A DNA stretch of 64,000 bases. It comes from an uncultured Flaviramulus sp. (GTDB taxonomy: Bacteria; Bacteroidota; Bacteroidia; Flavobacteriales; Flavobacteriaceae). The position numbers were made by a program, and so were the translations under genes. A model generated the notes under the pieces. That model searched no databases, was not told the origin of the DNA, and worked only from the letters and a program-made list of their open reading frames with translations. Positions 9,501 through 17,802 of this stretch are shown one piece after another. The DNA is taken from assembly GCA_947495125.1 (NCBI GenBank), contig CANLXL010000005.1, positions 1-64,000 on the forward strand, read 5' to 3'. Positions within the stretch are counted from its first letter, which is position 1. The number at the start of each line of letters is the position of its first letter.

Positions 9501-10048
9501 TAAATTCCATTCAACAATTCGTGATTTCGAACAATGTGAAAACATCGTTAGATTATTTTAACAAATTTGGAAAACTGATTCGTTCTTCTCTTGAACATTC
9601 AGAAATGAAATATGTGTCTATAGATGAAGAAATACAGGTTATCCGAAATTATATAGATTTGGAAAATTTGAGATTTTCTAATCCGGTTATATTGAATTTT
9701 AACACTAACAATATAGATATTTATAATATTAAAATCCCGCCAATGTTTATTCAACCCATAGTAGAGAATGCTATTATTCATGGCCTAAGTGAAAAAGAGA
9801 AGGATAAAATAATCACAATAGATTTTGAAGCCTTTGAAACTTATGTCTTATGTTCAATAGTGGATAACGGTTTGGGAAGAAAGCGTAAAAAAAGCACGAA
9901 AAATAGAAATTCGGGCTTGGTTATAACCCAAAAAAGGTTGAAATCTGTGTGGCACAAAAGCTCTGAAAAATATTTCAAGATTAATATTAAAGATTTAAAG
10001 GAGCCTACAGGGACCAAAGTTCAAATTAAATTACCTAAAGATTTCTAA
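6554..10048 (+). CDS. Two-component propeller sensor histidine kinase (LytS type)
   Basis: The 1164-residue protein opens with a hydrophobic segment ending in LLFVSC, a possible lipobox. Residues about 150-740 carry 14 propeller repeats of the type SVWSMFEDSEGNIWFG...KYDG, enough for two seven-bladed propellers. A Y_Y_Y domain (about 820-890) precedes one membrane helix near 898-920, a short coiled coil, the phospho-acceptor motif NQINPHFIFNALNS near 972, and a GHKL ATPase (PIVENAIIHGL). It has no receiver or AraC domain, unlike larger hybrid relatives. Its stop overlaps the start of the next gene (TAATG), so it is coupled to the LytTR regulator. In this class periplasmic propellers often sense glycans; the ligand here is unknown. 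Confidence 0.9.
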   Translation: MKLKQIVHTFIVITLLFVSCSQFEKVKHIETDDKINEEKTNNVVSRPDSSGTGEPIKLQKEVVILDETKVTKVSLKRNPIAKIANENIRQVQNLKKVRFPINEHFKKETSNQFVKPKDSLLIGLAINVKQPKPIKAPKPFYRDNAAFDIQYIDINQIAHFTNIYASLEDRRGNIWFGSYFGGVAKYDGVNFSILNEEEGFPSNSVWSMFEDSEGNIWFGHMRGKGITKYDGKTFINYSGANGFSCNNVWDIMEDSKGNLWFGTDKGAVKFNNGLFTFFTTENGLCGNSVLSLQEDANGNIWFGTRQKGLSIYDGVSFISYPHFEGVFNDNILSLFKDSKDNIWIGSNTKGACMYDGEYLTFLTEKDGLVDNRIRAIKEDMDGSIWFATGGGLCKYDGATFCYFSKEDGLFYDVVSTLLIDSKNNIIATTEVSGIAKFKLNSFEHYTTAQNLKSSEVYAIYEDSKENLWFALNGGGLCKYDGVYYTHYGKEEGLSSNVITRIIEDHNNNLWLGTLDKGLIKFDGKQFIEYNRRSYGLQYNNVFSVLEDRHHNIWFTTQTGGVTMFDGNEFHNYKLSEDIEKNTAFNIFEDHSGDLWFATQFMGVCKYSNGEFTFYTKKEGLVDNFVWSIFEDHNKELWFGTEKGISKYNKEDDSFTNFSSKDGLLKSRVMSILEDGERNLWVATDSGLNTIKFGNNSNNLGNETENIDYDEVLIIDYKKSDGLKSIHFYEDSVCLDNQNNLWWGTSSSLVKLDLNTLDILSAAPKIQLNTIEINEEFIDFNALQSSDYEGLSEFQSEIKNGAGMVEPFSNYPEELYLPYNFDHLNFKFSAIDWSAPHNIKYSYKVDGLDKEWSIPSSENKADYRNIPFGTYMFNVKAAGKSGQWGKPLQYAFTISPPWWYSTWAVSGYAIMSILLLLGSFKWYAFRMKKKQTILENLIEERTQTIVKQKEELSVAYTDLEQERNKMELKALLNQINPHFIFNALNSIQQFVISNNVKTSLDYFNKFGKLIRSSLEHSEMKYVSIDEEIQVIRNYIDLENLRFSNPVILNFNTNNIDIYNIKIPPMFIQPIVENAIIHGLSEKEKDKIITIDFEAFETYVLCSIVDNGLGRKRKKSTKNRNSGLVITQKRLKSVWHKSSEKYFKINIKDLKEPTGTKVQIKLPKDF

Positions 10049-10809
10049 TGATAAAAGCAATACTAGTTGATGATGAAAAAGGGGCTTTAGAAACCTTATC
10101 CGGAATGTTGGATTTGTTTTGTAAAGAAGTTCAGGTGCTTGGAAAAGCATCCTCGGCAAATCAGGCGAGAGATTTAATTAAAACATTTAATCCGGATTTA
10201 GTTTTTTTAGACATACGTATGCCTTTCGAAAATGGTTTTGACCTTTTAGAATCCTTGGGCAATCACAGGTTTCATGTTATTTTTACAACGGCATACAATA
10301 ACTACGCCCTTAAGGCTATTAAGTTTAGTGTTTTAGATTATTTGTTGAAACCAATACATGCAGAAGAACTGCAAAGAGCGGTAAGTAAAGTGTCTAAGGC
10401 TAGTGTAAGTAAAGAGCAGTATAGCATACTGAAGGCACATCAGTTAAACAACAAACATGAGCAAATTGTATTGCCTCACAAAGAAGGTTTTCAAGTTGTA
10501 AATATTAGAGAGATTTTACGATTTGAAGGTGACCGTAATTATACCAATGTACATTTTTTAAACAGGGATCAGCTCCTGGTGGCCAAAACATTAAAGGAAT
10601 ATGAAGAACTTCTAAAAGATTACGATTTTTTTAGAGTACATCAATCGAATATCATCAATATGAAATGTGTTAAAGGTTATGTAAACGGTAGAGGAGGTAA
10701 AATACAGTTAATTGATAACACCGAGGTCGATTTGGCGAGAAGTAGAAAAAAAGAGTTTTTAAAGTTTTTTAAAACAGAGATGAAAAACGATCATCTGGCA
10801 AATAATTGA
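10048..10809 (+). CDS. LytTR-family response regulator, partner of the propeller sensor
   Basis: The protein has 253 residues. The receiver domain has D8/D9, phospho-acceptor D55 in [21 protein letters not shown] and LLKPIHA. The LytTR domain spans about 140-240 ([31 protein letters not shown]). The ATG overlaps the sensor stop by one base, indicating translational coupling. Its 3' end overlaps the convergent VOC gene by 19 bases. Residues match the class well. It differs enough from the regulator at 4505 that they should control separate regulons. Confidence 0.92.
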   Translation: MIKAILVDDEKGALETLSGMLDLFCKEVQVLGKASSANQARDLIKTFNPDLVFLDIRMPFENGFDLLESLGNHRFHVIFTTAYNNYALKAIKFSVLDYLLKPIHAEELQRAVSKVSKASVSKEQYSILKAHQLNNKHEQIVLPHKEGFQVVNIREILRFEGDRNYTNVHFLNRDQLLVAKTLKEYEELLKDYDFFRVHQSNIINMKCVKGYVNGRGGKIQLIDNTEVDLARSRKKEFLKFFKTEMKNDHLANN

Positions 10810-11213
10810 TTGATATCCTTAAAGGCCTTAAACTCTAAAGCATTTCCGGAAGGATCATTAAAAAACATGGTGGCTTGCTCACCCACCAACCCTTCAAATC
10901 GAACATAGGGTTCTATAATGAACAGGATGTTTTTAGTTTTTAAACGTTCCGCGAAAGCGTGAAAAACTTCCCAATCCAAAACAACGCCAAAATGAGGTAC
11001 AGGGACATCCTTACCATCAACAGGATTTGAATAATTTACCTCTTCAGATTTTGGTTTATAATGAATAACTAATTGATGACCAAAGCAGTTGAAATCTATC
11101 CACTGACTGCTACTGCGTCCTTCTTCGAAACCTAAAATGTCTTTGTAAAACGTTCGACAAGTCTCTAAATTATATACCGGGATGGCTAAATGAAATGGAT
11201 TTAATACAGACAT
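10791..11213 (-). CDS. VOC-family (glyoxalase-like) protein
   Basis: From ATG at 11213 the product is 140 residues ([13 protein letters not shown]...); a TTG six bases upstream is less likely. It contains a single vicinal-oxygen-chelate fold with FHLAIPV at the N-terminus, and [16 protein letters not shown] supplies the usual C-terminal metal-ligand Glu. The family includes glyoxalases, dioxygenases and resistance proteins, and the sequence does not decide between them. Its 3' end overlaps the LytTR regulator gene by 19 bases on the opposite strand. Confidence 0.8.
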   Translation of the reverse strand: MSVLNPFHLAIPVYNLETCRTFYKDILGFEEGRSSSQWIDFNCFGHQLVIHYKPKSEEVNYSNPVDGKDVPVPHFGVVLDWEVFHAFAERLKTKNILFIIEPYVRFEGLVGEQATMFFNDPSGNALEFKAFKDINQLFAR

Positions 11214-11270
11214 AATCAAGAATTAAAGTTCCTTTGGTAAAGTTAATAATTCTAAAGAATTCTATCCCGT

Positions 11271-11756
11271 TTAACTGTGTGCTCTCAGGTTTGCCATTTT
11301 TATAGCGGCAACGGCTGCTTCAGTGCCTTTGTTTCCGTGTTTACCTCCCGAGCGTTCTATGGCTTGTTGTAAATTATTATCGGTCAAAACACAAAAAATC
11401 ACAGGGGTCTCATGTAACACGTTTAGATCTTTAATTCCTTGCGCTACGGCTTCACATACAAAATCGAAATGTTTGGTTTCACCTTGAATAACACTACCAA
11501 TGGCAATAACGGCATTGACCAGTTGCTCTTGCATTTTTTTACTCCCGTAAATGAGCTCATAGCTTCCCGGAACATCCCAACGAACAATGTTCTTTGGTAA
11601 CACCCCATTTTCTATTAAAGTATCGTAAGCACCTTTGTATAGTCCCTCGGTTACGGTATCATTCCACTCTGAAACAACAATCCCAAACCGAAATGTCTTC
11701 GCGTTTGGGATTGTTGTTTTATCGTAATCGGATAAATTTTTATTTGCCGTAGCCAT
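11271..11756 (-). CDS. ribH: 6,7-dimethyl-8-ribityllumazine synthase
   Basis: RibH condenses 5-amino-6-ribitylaminouracil with 3,4-dihydroxy-2-butanone 4-phosphate in riboflavin synthesis, working as a cytoplasmic capsid-like oligomer. The 161-residue protein shows FGIVVSEWN near the N-terminus, the VPGSYELIYGSKKM segment, the VIQGETKHFDFVCEAVAQGI substrate loop with its catalytic His, and ERSGGKHGNKGTEAA near the C-terminus. It starts 3 bases after the TPR gene, so the two are likely co-transcribed. Confidence 0.95.
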   Translation of the reverse strand: MATANKNLSDYDKTTIPNAKTFRFGIVVSEWNDTVTEGLYKGAYDTLIENGVLPKNIVRWDVPGSYELIYGSKKMQEQLVNAVIAIGSVIQGETKHFDFVCEAVAQGIKDLNVLHETPVIFCVLTDNNLQQAIERSGGKHGNKGTEAAVAAIKMANLRAHS

Positions 11757-11759
11757 ATT

Positions 11760-12530
11760 TTATTTGTTTGCCAAAACTTGTGCTTTACCTATAAAAACTT
11801 CTATGGTAGAAGCTTCAGTAGAATTCGGATAATCCTCCTTGATGCTTTTAAAATAGGTCAAAGCTTTATCTGCATTTCCTAAATCTAAAGCCGTAATTCC
11901 GGCTTTGTATAAGTACATAGGCGTTGTATACGCATTGCTTCTCATTTTAGCAGCTTCCTCGTAATATCCTAAAGCGTCTTCAGGTTGGTTCAGCTGTACA
12001 AATGCATCGCCGATATTGCCTTTAGCCAAAGGCGCCAAAATTTCATCATCACTTTTAAAATTACTTAAATGTTCTACTGCATTCTTGTAATCTTTTAACC
12101 TTAAGTATGCCGTGCCGGCATAATAGCTCGCTAAATTAGCAGAAGGTGTGCCTCCATACTCACTAATAATATCTAACATTCCAAATTTCCCTTCGCCTCC
12201 ATTTAAGGCTAAAGTGTATAATGAATCTTTTTCCACACCAGTTACGGCATTGTTAAAATATTTTTGAGCTTGGAACATATCATTCATTGCAGCCGTTTGC
12301 TTAGGTTTAGCAATAAACTCTTTATAACCTAAAGAACCTAAAACAACGATGGCAACAATACCGATAATGACAAATATGTATTTTTGATTTTTTTCAACAA
12401 ACGCTTCTGTCTTTGAAGCCGTTTCATCGAGTGTATTAAAAACTTCAGCAGTTGTAGATCCTTCTTCGATATTCTGTTGCTTCTCTACTTTATTTTTTGG
12501 TTTGTATCCTCTTTTATTATAAGTTGCCAT
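11760..12530 (-). CDS. Tetratricopeptide-repeat membrane protein
   Basis: From ATG 12530 the protein is 256 residues (MATYNKRGYKPKNK...). I prefer this start because a TATTTTTG box at 12552-12559 would overlap the alternative start at 12554. A charged cytoplasmic N-terminus precedes one membrane helix (IFVIIGIVAIVVLGSLGY, about 52-70), then a helical periplasmic region with TPR-like repeats (DALGYYEEAAKM, KALTYFKSIKEDYPNSTEAS). This resembles YfgM-type membrane-anchored TPR proteins that work near the secretion machinery, but that role is inferred. It is followed immediately by ribH. Confidence 0.8.
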   Translation of the reverse strand: MATYNKRGYKPKNKVEKQQNIEEGSTTAEVFNTLDETASKTEAFVEKNQKYIFVIIGIVAIVVLGSLGYKEFIAKPKQTAAMNDMFQAQKYFNNAVTGVEKDSLYTLALNGGEGKFGMLDIISEYGGTPSANLASYYAGTAYLRLKDYKNAVEHLSNFKSDDEILAPLAKGNIGDAFVQLNQPEDALGYYEEAAKMRSNAYTTPMYLYKAGITALDLGNADKALTYFKSIKEDYPNSTEASTIEVFIGKAQVLANK

Positions 12531-12551
12531 ATATTCTATATTAATGCGCCG

Positions 12552-12559
12552 CAAAAATA
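12552..12559 (-). promoter_or_regulatory. Flavobacterial -7 promoter element for the TPR-ribH unit
   Basis: TATTTTTG on the minus strand matches the Bacteroidetes -7 consensus TAnnTTTG, 21 bases before the ATG at 12530. No clear -33 TTTG is seen. Confidence 0.45.
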
Positions 12560-12665
12560 TAATTTTTCTTCATAACTAAAAGGGTATTTATTTGATATTT
12601 TTCAATAATTTGCACATCCTTTTAACGAATTTTATGTTCGCGATACCCTTTAAGTTACTTTTTTT

Positions 12666-13745
12666 ATGATTTTAAAATCACTTTCACTACTTAATTATAA
12701 AAACTTTGACAGTAAGTCTTTCGTTTTCAGTGATAAAATAAACTGTATCGTTGGTAATAATGGTATTGGAAAAACCAACGTGCTCGATGCTATTTATCAT
12801 TTATCTTTTGGGAAAAGTTATTTTAATCCCATTGCCACTCAAAATATTAGGCACGATGAGAATTTTTTTGTGATTAATGGTGAATATAACAAGCATGAGA
12901 AAACCGAAAAGGTCATTGTAAGCTTAAAGCGTGGACAAAAGAAAGTCATTAAACGCAACGGAAAGGCTTACGATAAGTTTAGTGAACATATTGGGTTTTT
13001 ACCTTTGGTTATAATCTCACCGGCAGACAGAGATTTAATTATTGAAGGCAGTAGCACCAGGAGAAAATTTATCGATAGTGTAATTTCTCAAAGCGATAAA
13101 AGTTATTTATCGTATTTAATAAAATATAGCAAAGTATTGGAGCAGCGCAATGCGCTATTAAAGTATTTTGCATTGAATCATACCTTTAATAAAGATACTT
13201 TAGATATTTATAACAACCAGTTAACCGAATTTGGAACCTATATTTTTGAGAAAAGAGAGCGCTTCTTAAAAACCTTTATTCCTATTTTTAAATCGCGTTA
13301 TAAGGCTATTAGTGATAATAGTGAGGATGTCAATTTGGTGTATCACAGCGACTTATTTGATGACCATTTAACCACCCTTCTGGAAAATGCGCTTAACAAG
13401 GATAAAGCGTTGCAATATACTAGTGTTGGTATTCATAAAGATGATTTACACTTTAATATAGATGGGCACCCTATTAAAAAATTTGGTAGCCAGGGCCAGC
13501 AAAAGTCATTTTTGATAGCTTTAAAATTGGCACAGTTCGATTTTATTAAAAATCAAAGCGGGGTAAACCCTATTTTACTCTTAGATGATATTTTTGATAA
13601 GTTAGATGAACGGCGTGTAGCACAAATTATTAAATTAGTGGATGATGAAAATTTTGGACAACTGTTTATTACTGATACCCATGCCGAACGTACCGAAAAT
13701 GTAGTTAAACAGGTGCATCAGTCCTATGAGGTTTTTAGGTTATGA
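12666..13745 (+). CDS. recF: DNA replication and repair protein RecF
   Basis: RecF is a cytoplasmic SMC-like ATPase that helps load RecA at gaps. The 359-residue protein has the canonical start ([14 protein letters not shown]), Walker [10 protein letters not shown] at about 31-39, the signature region [18 protein letters not shown] near 273, and Walker [14 protein letters not shown] near 302. Length is usual for the family. A DUF721 gene follows by 30 bases, an arrangement common in this phylum. It is divergent from the TPR-ribH unit. Confidence 0.96.
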   Translation: MILKSLSLLNYKNFDSKSFVFSDKINCIVGNNGIGKTNVLDAIYHLSFGKSYFNPIATQNIRHDENFFVINGEYNKHEKTEKVIVSLKRGQKKVIKRNGKAYDKFSEHIGFLPLVIISPADRDLIIEGSSTRRKFIDSVISQSDKSYLSYLIKYSKVLEQRNALLKYFALNHTFNKDTLDIYNNQLTEFGTYIFEKRERFLKTFIPIFKSRYKAISDNSEDVNLVYHSDLFDDHLTTLLENALNKDKALQYTSVGIHKDDLHFNIDGHPIKKFGSQGQQKSFLIALKLAQFDFIKNQSGVNPILLLDDIFDKLDERRVAQIIKLVDDENFGQLFITDTHAERTENVVKQVHQSYEVFRL

Positions 13746-13775
13746 AAAATATAAAGAATAAAAAATCAAGTTTTA

Positions 13776-14072
13776 ATGGCAAAACGCAACAATGAAAATA
13801 TTAGTATAAGTGACGCTTTAAAAGAGTTTGTAGAAACCAATAAGCTCGAGAAAGGCCTAAATAAAGTCAACGTAGCCGAGGCTTGGGTCAAACTTATGGG
13901 GAATGGTGTCAATAACTATACGAATGCTGTTAATTTAGAACGAGATACGCTTTATGTGCAACTAAGCTCTAGCGTTTTACGCGAGGAATTAAGCTATGGC
14001 AAGGCAAAAATAATTAGTATGCTAAATGAAGAATTAGGAAAAGAAATTATTAAAAAACTGGTTCTCCGATAA
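13776..14072 (+). CDS. DUF721 family protein
   Basis: The 98-residue protein resembles the DUF721 (DciA-like) family: an N-terminal helix with a short acidic segment, then the VAEAWVKLMG core and LYVQLSSSVLREELSY, ending in KLVLR. DciA proteins load the replicative helicase in many bacteria; whether this short flavobacterial form does so is not established here. It directly follows recF, which supports a role in DNA replication or repair. Confidence 0.8.
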   Translation: MAKRNNENISISDALKEFVETNKLEKGLNKVNVAEAWVKLMGNGVNNYTNAVNLERDTLYVQLSSSVLREELSYGKAKIISMLNEELGKEIIKKLVLR

Positions 14073-14134
14073 TTAGATAGGAAGAATTTGAATAAAAAAT
14101 ATAAATAAAATACCGAAATAATTATAATTTGTAT

Positions 14135-14142
14135 TACCTTTG
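14135..14142 (+). promoter_or_regulatory. -7 promoter element of the cold-shock gene
   Basis: TACCTTTG is a full match to TAnnTTTG and lies 28 bases before the ATG at 14171. It supports the internal start, because the longer frame would begin before this element. Confidence 0.55.
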
Positions 14143-14170
14143 GGGCTTAATTATTTTAATACAAATTACA

Positions 14171-14362
14171 ATGAGTAAAGGTACCGTAAAATTTTTCAAT
14201 GACTCTAAAGGTTTTGGATTCATCATTGAAGAAGACAACAACAAAGAACATTTTGTACACATTTCAGGACTTATCGATGAAATTCGTGAAGGTGATACAG
14301 TAGAATTCGATCTGCAAGAAGGTAGAAAAGGATTAAACGCCGTAAACGTAAAAGTAGTCTAA
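14171..14362 (+). CDS. Cold-shock domain protein
   Basis: The 63-residue protein starting MSKGTVKFFNDSKGFGFI is a single OB-fold cold-shock domain with RNP1 (KGFGFI) and RNP2 (HFVHIS) intact. It should bind single-stranded RNA or DNA and act as an RNA chaperone. An upstream extension to 14129 adds 14 hydrophobic residues not found in the family and is rejected. The gene is monocistronic, with its own -7 box and a strong terminator. Confidence 0.95.
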   Translation: MSKGTVKFFNDSKGFGFIIEEDNNKEHFVHISGLIDEIREGDTVEFDLQEGRKGLNAVNVKVV

Positions 14363-14386
14363 CAATATACTTTAACAATTTACAAT

Positions 14387-14421
14387 TAAAAAGTCTATCA
14401 TTAATTTGATAGACTTTTTTT
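14387..14421 (+). terminator. Rho-independent terminator of the cold-shock gene
   Basis: The stem AAAAAGTCTATCA / TGATAGACTTTTT with a 6-base loop runs into a T run, 25 bases after the stop codon. Confidence 0.85.
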
Positions 14422-14471
14422 ATGCTCTATTATTTCCTTCGCTAAAAAATTGGTACGTCATTATTAAACAC

Positions 14472-14503
14472 AAAAAAAACCTGTAACTCAATGCTACAGG
14501 CTT
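14472..14503 (-). terminator. Rho-independent terminator of ndk
   Basis: Read on the minus strand, CCTGTA...TACAGG with a 9-base loop is followed by eight T residues, about 30 bases after the ndk stop. Confidence 0.8.
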
Positions 14504-14534
14504 TCAATTTTAAATATGTTTTAGGGGGGCTAAC

Positions 14535-14954
14535 TTAGAACATCTCTCTGCCGGAGAAATGAAATGCACCTTCAATAGCAGCATTATCATTACTATCACT
14601 TCCATGAACTGCATTTTCGCTAATAGAATCAGCATACAATTTACGAATAGTGCCTTCAGCAGCATCAGCAGGATTTGTTGCACCGATTAAGGTTCTAAAA
14701 TCGTCAACCGCATTGTCTTTTTCTAAAATCGCAGCAACTATAGGACCTCGGGTCATATACTCAACGAGCTCTCCAAAAAATGGACGCTCATTATGAATGG
14801 CGTAAAAGGTTTCAGCGTCCGCTTTGGTCATTTGTGTTAATTTCATCGCTACAATTCTAAACCCTGAAGCTGAAATTTTTTCTAATATTGCGCCAATGTG
14901 TCCTTTTTCAACAGCATCCGGCTTTAGCATAGTGAATGTTCTATTTGTTGCCAT
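14535..14954 (-). CDS. ndk: Nucleoside diphosphate kinase
   Basis: Ndk transfers the gamma-phosphate between nucleoside tri- and diphosphates through a phospho-histidine. The 139-residue protein begins [16 protein letters not shown] and holds the family segment [15 protein letters not shown] with the catalytic His near residue 117. Length is standard. It is transcribed alone from a good promoter at 15034-15063 and ends at its own terminator. Confidence 0.97.
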   Translation of the reverse strand: MATNRTFTMLKPDAVEKGHIGAILEKISASGFRIVAMKLTQMTKADAETFYAIHNERPFFGELVEYMTRGPIVAAILEKDNAVDDFRTLIGATNPADAAEGTIRKLYADSISENAVHGSDSNDNAAIEGAFHFSGREMF

Positions 14955-15033
14955 ATATCGTTTTTTTGTTTTCTTTTATTTATGACTTGATCTTAGGGAA
15001 ATACTAACATAGCATTTCTCATAAATTTCGGTG

Positions 15034-15063
15034 CAAAAGTAATGTATTTATCATTAAAAACAA
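15034..15063 (-). promoter_or_regulatory. Promoter of ndk
   Basis: On the minus strand TTG is followed after 19 bases by TACTTTTG, matching the flavobacterial -33/-7 pattern. It lies 80 bases before the ndk ATG and overlaps the long form of the divergent DHH gene, which supports the shorter start of that gene at 15102. Confidence 0.65.
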
Positions 15064-15101
15064 GGCATTCCAATTTTAAAAAAATTGTATATTCGTCATC
15101 T

Positions 15102-16121
15102 ATGAACAAACAAGATATTACGAGCATAAAACAATTACTATCAACGGAAAAAAAGATAGTTATTGTACCTCATAAAAACCCGGATGGAGATGCCATAGGA
15201 TCTACATTAGGGCTATATCATTACCTTTTGAAGTCTAATCATCAAGTTCATGTCATTGTACCTAATGATTATCCTGATTTTCTAAAATGGATTCCCGGAG
15301 AAGACCGCATTTTAAAACACGACACACAAACTACCGAATGTAACACCTTGATTGAGAATGCCGAGGTTATGTTTACATTAGATTTTAACGCCTTCCATAG
15401 AACAGGAAATATGGAAACTGTTTTATCTGAAAGTAAGGCTATAAAAATAATGATAGACCATCATCAATCTCCCGATGATTATGCCAAGTATATGTTTTCT
15501 GATGTTTCGATGAGTTCCACCTGCGAAATGATTTATCATTTTATTGAAATGCTGGATGATACTGAAGCCATAGATGCTACCATCGCAACATGTTTGTATG
15601 TGGGGATAATGACAGATACCGGGTCGTTTAGGTTTACAGCGACTACGAGTACAACACACCAAATTATTGCCCAACTTATTGAAAAAGGGGCAAACAATGC
15701 TGAAATACACAACAACATTTACGATACAAATAGCTACGAACGCCTGCAACTATTAGGTTGCGCTTTAAGTAATTTAAAGGTGATACCGGAATTGAGAACG
15801 GCCTATATTAGTCTGTCTCAAGAAGAATTATACAAGTATAACTATAAAAAAGGAGACACTGAAGGTGTAGTGAATTATGCACTATCTCTAAACAATATTG
15901 TATTTGCGGCAATTTTTATTGAAGATAAACCCGAGGGCATCGTAAAAATATCGTTACGGTCTAAAGGAAACTTTTCTGTTAACGAGTTTTCCCGTGCACA
16001 TTTTAATGGAGGAGGGCATACCAATGCCGCCGGAGGGAAAAGTGAGTTACCCTTAAAAGAGACTATTGCAAAATTTATTAGTATATTGTCTGGTTATAAT
16101 AAAGCCCTAAATGATGAATAG
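15102..16121 (+). CDS. DHH/DHHA1 phosphoesterase (NrnA-type oligoribonuclease/pAp phosphatase)
   Basis: From ATG 15102 the product is 339 residues (MNKQDITSIKQLL...); the upstream extension overlaps the ndk promoter and is unlikely. The DHH domain has HKNPDGDAIGST near 20, the metal motif IDHHQSPDDY near 117, and the DHHA1 glycine motif GGGHTNAAGG near 310. NrnA-type enzymes degrade short RNA and 3'-phosphoadenosine 5'-phosphate, which fits, but specificity is not proven by sequence. It is the first gene of a compact five-gene operon and overlaps gldI by 11 bases. Confidence 0.85.
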   Translation: MNKQDITSIKQLLSTEKKIVIVPHKNPDGDAIGSTLGLYHYLLKSNHQVHVIVPNDYPDFLKWIPGEDRILKHDTQTTECNTLIENAEVMFTLDFNAFHRTGNMETVLSESKAIKIMIDHHQSPDDYAKYMFSDVSMSSTCEMIYHFIEMLDDTEAIDATIATCLYVGIMTDTGSFRFTATTSTTHQIIAQLIEKGANNAEIHNNIYDTNSYERLQLLGCALSNLKVIPELRTAYISLSQEELYKYNYKKGDTEGVVNYALSLNNIVFAAIFIEDKPEGIVKISLRSKGNFSVNEFSRAHFNGGGHTNAAGGKSELPLKETIAKFISILSGYNKALNDE

Positions 16122-16659
16122 ATTACTCATAGTCGCTCTAGCGATGTTGGCTATAAGCTGTAAAACACCGGAAGCCAGAAAGCCTATTTCTGTAAAAACA
16201 GGTTCGTTTATAGATGCTTCCGTAGAACGCAATAAGCAATTAAATGCTAAAGAACAAGCTGTTATGCAAGACTTAATGCAGCAACAGCAAGAGCACAATT
16301 ATATCGCTTCTGAAAGCGGTTTTTGGTATTACTATAATAACAGAACCGAGATCGATACTTTATCGACGCCTGGTTTTGGAGATCTTATCACATATAACTA
16401 TGATGTTAAGTCTTTAAATGGAGATACCATTTACTCTAAAGAAGATATCAATACCCGAACCTATGCCATGGATCAGGAAGAGTTGTTTACGGGTTTACGA
16501 GAAGGTCTTAAGCTCATGAAAACCGGAGAAACAGTAACCTTTATGTTTCCATCGCAAAAAGCCTATGGTTATTATGGAGATGAGCATAAAATAGGAAGTA
16601 ATACCCCTTTAATCTGTGAGGTGACGGTACATTCAATCAAACAAAATCAATCAAATTAA
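16111..16659 (+). CDS. gldI: Gliding-motility lipoprotein GldI, FKBP-type peptidyl-prolyl isomerase
   Basis: The 182-residue protein (a second ATG lies 3 bases in) has a lipoprotein signal ending AMLAISC, then a helical linker and an FKBP fold (about 85-178: GDLITYNYDVKSLNGDTIYS, FTGLREGLKLMKTGETVTFMFPS, LICEVTVHSI). It matches GldI, a periplasmic lipoprotein needed for gliding and T9SS function in Flavobacterium, by length, lipid anchor and FKBP variant. It overlaps the DHH gene and is followed 1 base later by a second isomerase. A general FKBP lipoprotein is the alternative. Confidence 0.82.
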   Translation: MMNRLLIVALAMLAISCKTPEARKPISVKTGSFIDASVERNKQLNAKEQAVMQDLMQQQQEHNYIASESGFWYYYNNRTEIDTLSTPGFGDLITYNYDVKSLNGDTIYSKEDINTRTYAMDQEELFTGLREGLKLMKTGETVTFMFPSQKAYGYYGDEHKIGSNTPLICEVTVHSIKQNQSN

Positions 16660-16660
16660 C

Positions 16661-17797
16661 ATGTTCATATTAAAAAACGCAATTAAAGTTTTTAGTCTTG
16701 CTTTAATAGTGAGTCTCGCATCGTGCAAAGCTAAATATCCTGATCTTGAAGATGGCATCTATGCAGAATTTGTAACGTCAAAAGGCATTATGGTGGCTAA
16801 ACTAACGCATGAAAAAACACCGGTAACTGTCGCTAACTTTGTGTCTCTCGCGGAAGGCACAAATACTATGGTGGATAGTATTTACAGAGGAAAGAATTTT
16901 TATAACGGATTGATATTTCATCGGGTTATGGATGAATTTATGATTCAAGGTGGTGATCCCTTAGGTAGCGGTATGGGAGGTCCGGGATACAAATTTATAG
17001 ATGAATTCCATCCGGATTTAAAACATGATAAGCCCGGGGTTCTGTCTATGGCGAATCCCGGCTCAAAAAATGCTAATGGGAGTCAGTTTTTTATCACTGA
17101 AGTCCCGAAGCCTCATTTAGATAATGCACATAGTGTTTTTGGCGAATTGGTGTTGGGTATTGATATTCAGGATTCTATTTCGAATGTTAAAACGGGACCC
17201 GGCCCTGGTTATAGGCCTATAGAAGATGTGGTTATTCAAGAACTCAATATTATCAGAAAGGGAAAAGAAGCTAAATCGTTCGATGCTCCGGATACATTTA
17301 ATAGTCACTTTGTTGAAGTTGAAAGACGTGAAAAAGAAAAAGCAAAAAGAGCTGCGGAAATTTTAGATGCAACTATAGAAAAGTTTAACAAACAAAAAGA
17401 AGCGGCTATAACTTTAGCATCCGGGTTACAATATATAGTAACAGAGCAAGGTAACGGTGAAAAGTTAAAAGAAACCGATAAGGTATTGGCACACTATGCG
17501 GTGTACTTTGAGGACGGTAAATTGCTTCAAACTAGTAAGTTAGAAACTGCTGAATCCCTCGATGCTGTGAATGAGCGTCAAAAAATGGCAGGAAGATATC
17601 AGCCAATTACCTGCGATATTAGTCCTAATGCAAGTATGATTGCAGGTTTTAAAGAAGGATTACGACAATTAAGTGTAGGAGATAAGGCCACCTTGTTCAT
17701 ACCCTACCACCTAGCTTATGGTGAAGCCGGAGGAAATGGTATTCCTCCAAAATCTAATATCACCTTTGAAGTTGAGATTATTGAAATTGTAAAATAG
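16661..17797 (+). CDS. Cyclophilin-FKBP fusion peptidyl-prolyl isomerase lipoprotein
   Basis: The 378-residue protein has a lipoprotein signal (LIVSLASC). Residues about 30-205 are a cyclophilin: FHRVMDEFMIQGGDPLGSG, LSMANPGSKNANGSQFFIT and the HSVFGELVLG segment are all present. A charged helical linker (VERREKEKAKRAAEIL) leads to an FKBP domain at about 265-378 (ETDKVLAHYAVYFEDGKLL, MIAGFKEGLRQLSVGDKATL, YGEAGGNGIPPKSNITFEVEI). Two unrelated isomerase folds are therefore joined in one envelope protein. It probably assists folding of exported proteins and sits between gldI and lgt. Confidence 0.9.
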   Translation: MFILKNAIKVFSLALIVSLASCKAKYPDLEDGIYAEFVTSKGIMVAKLTHEKTPVTVANFVSLAEGTNTMVDSIYRGKNFYNGLIFHRVMDEFMIQGGDPLGSGMGGPGYKFIDEFHPDLKHDKPGVLSMANPGSKNANGSQFFITEVPKPHLDNAHSVFGELVLGIDIQDSISNVKTGPGPGYRPIEDVVIQELNIIRKGKEAKSFDAPDTFNSHFVEVERREKEKAKRAAEILDATIEKFNKQKEAAITLASGLQYIVTEQGNGEKLKETDKVLAHYAVYFEDGKLLQTSKLETAESLDAVNERQKMAGRYQPITCDISPNASMIAGFKEGLRQLSVGDKATLFIPYHLAYGEAGGNGIPPKSNITFEVEIIEIVK

Positions 17798-17802
17798 ACC
17801 CT

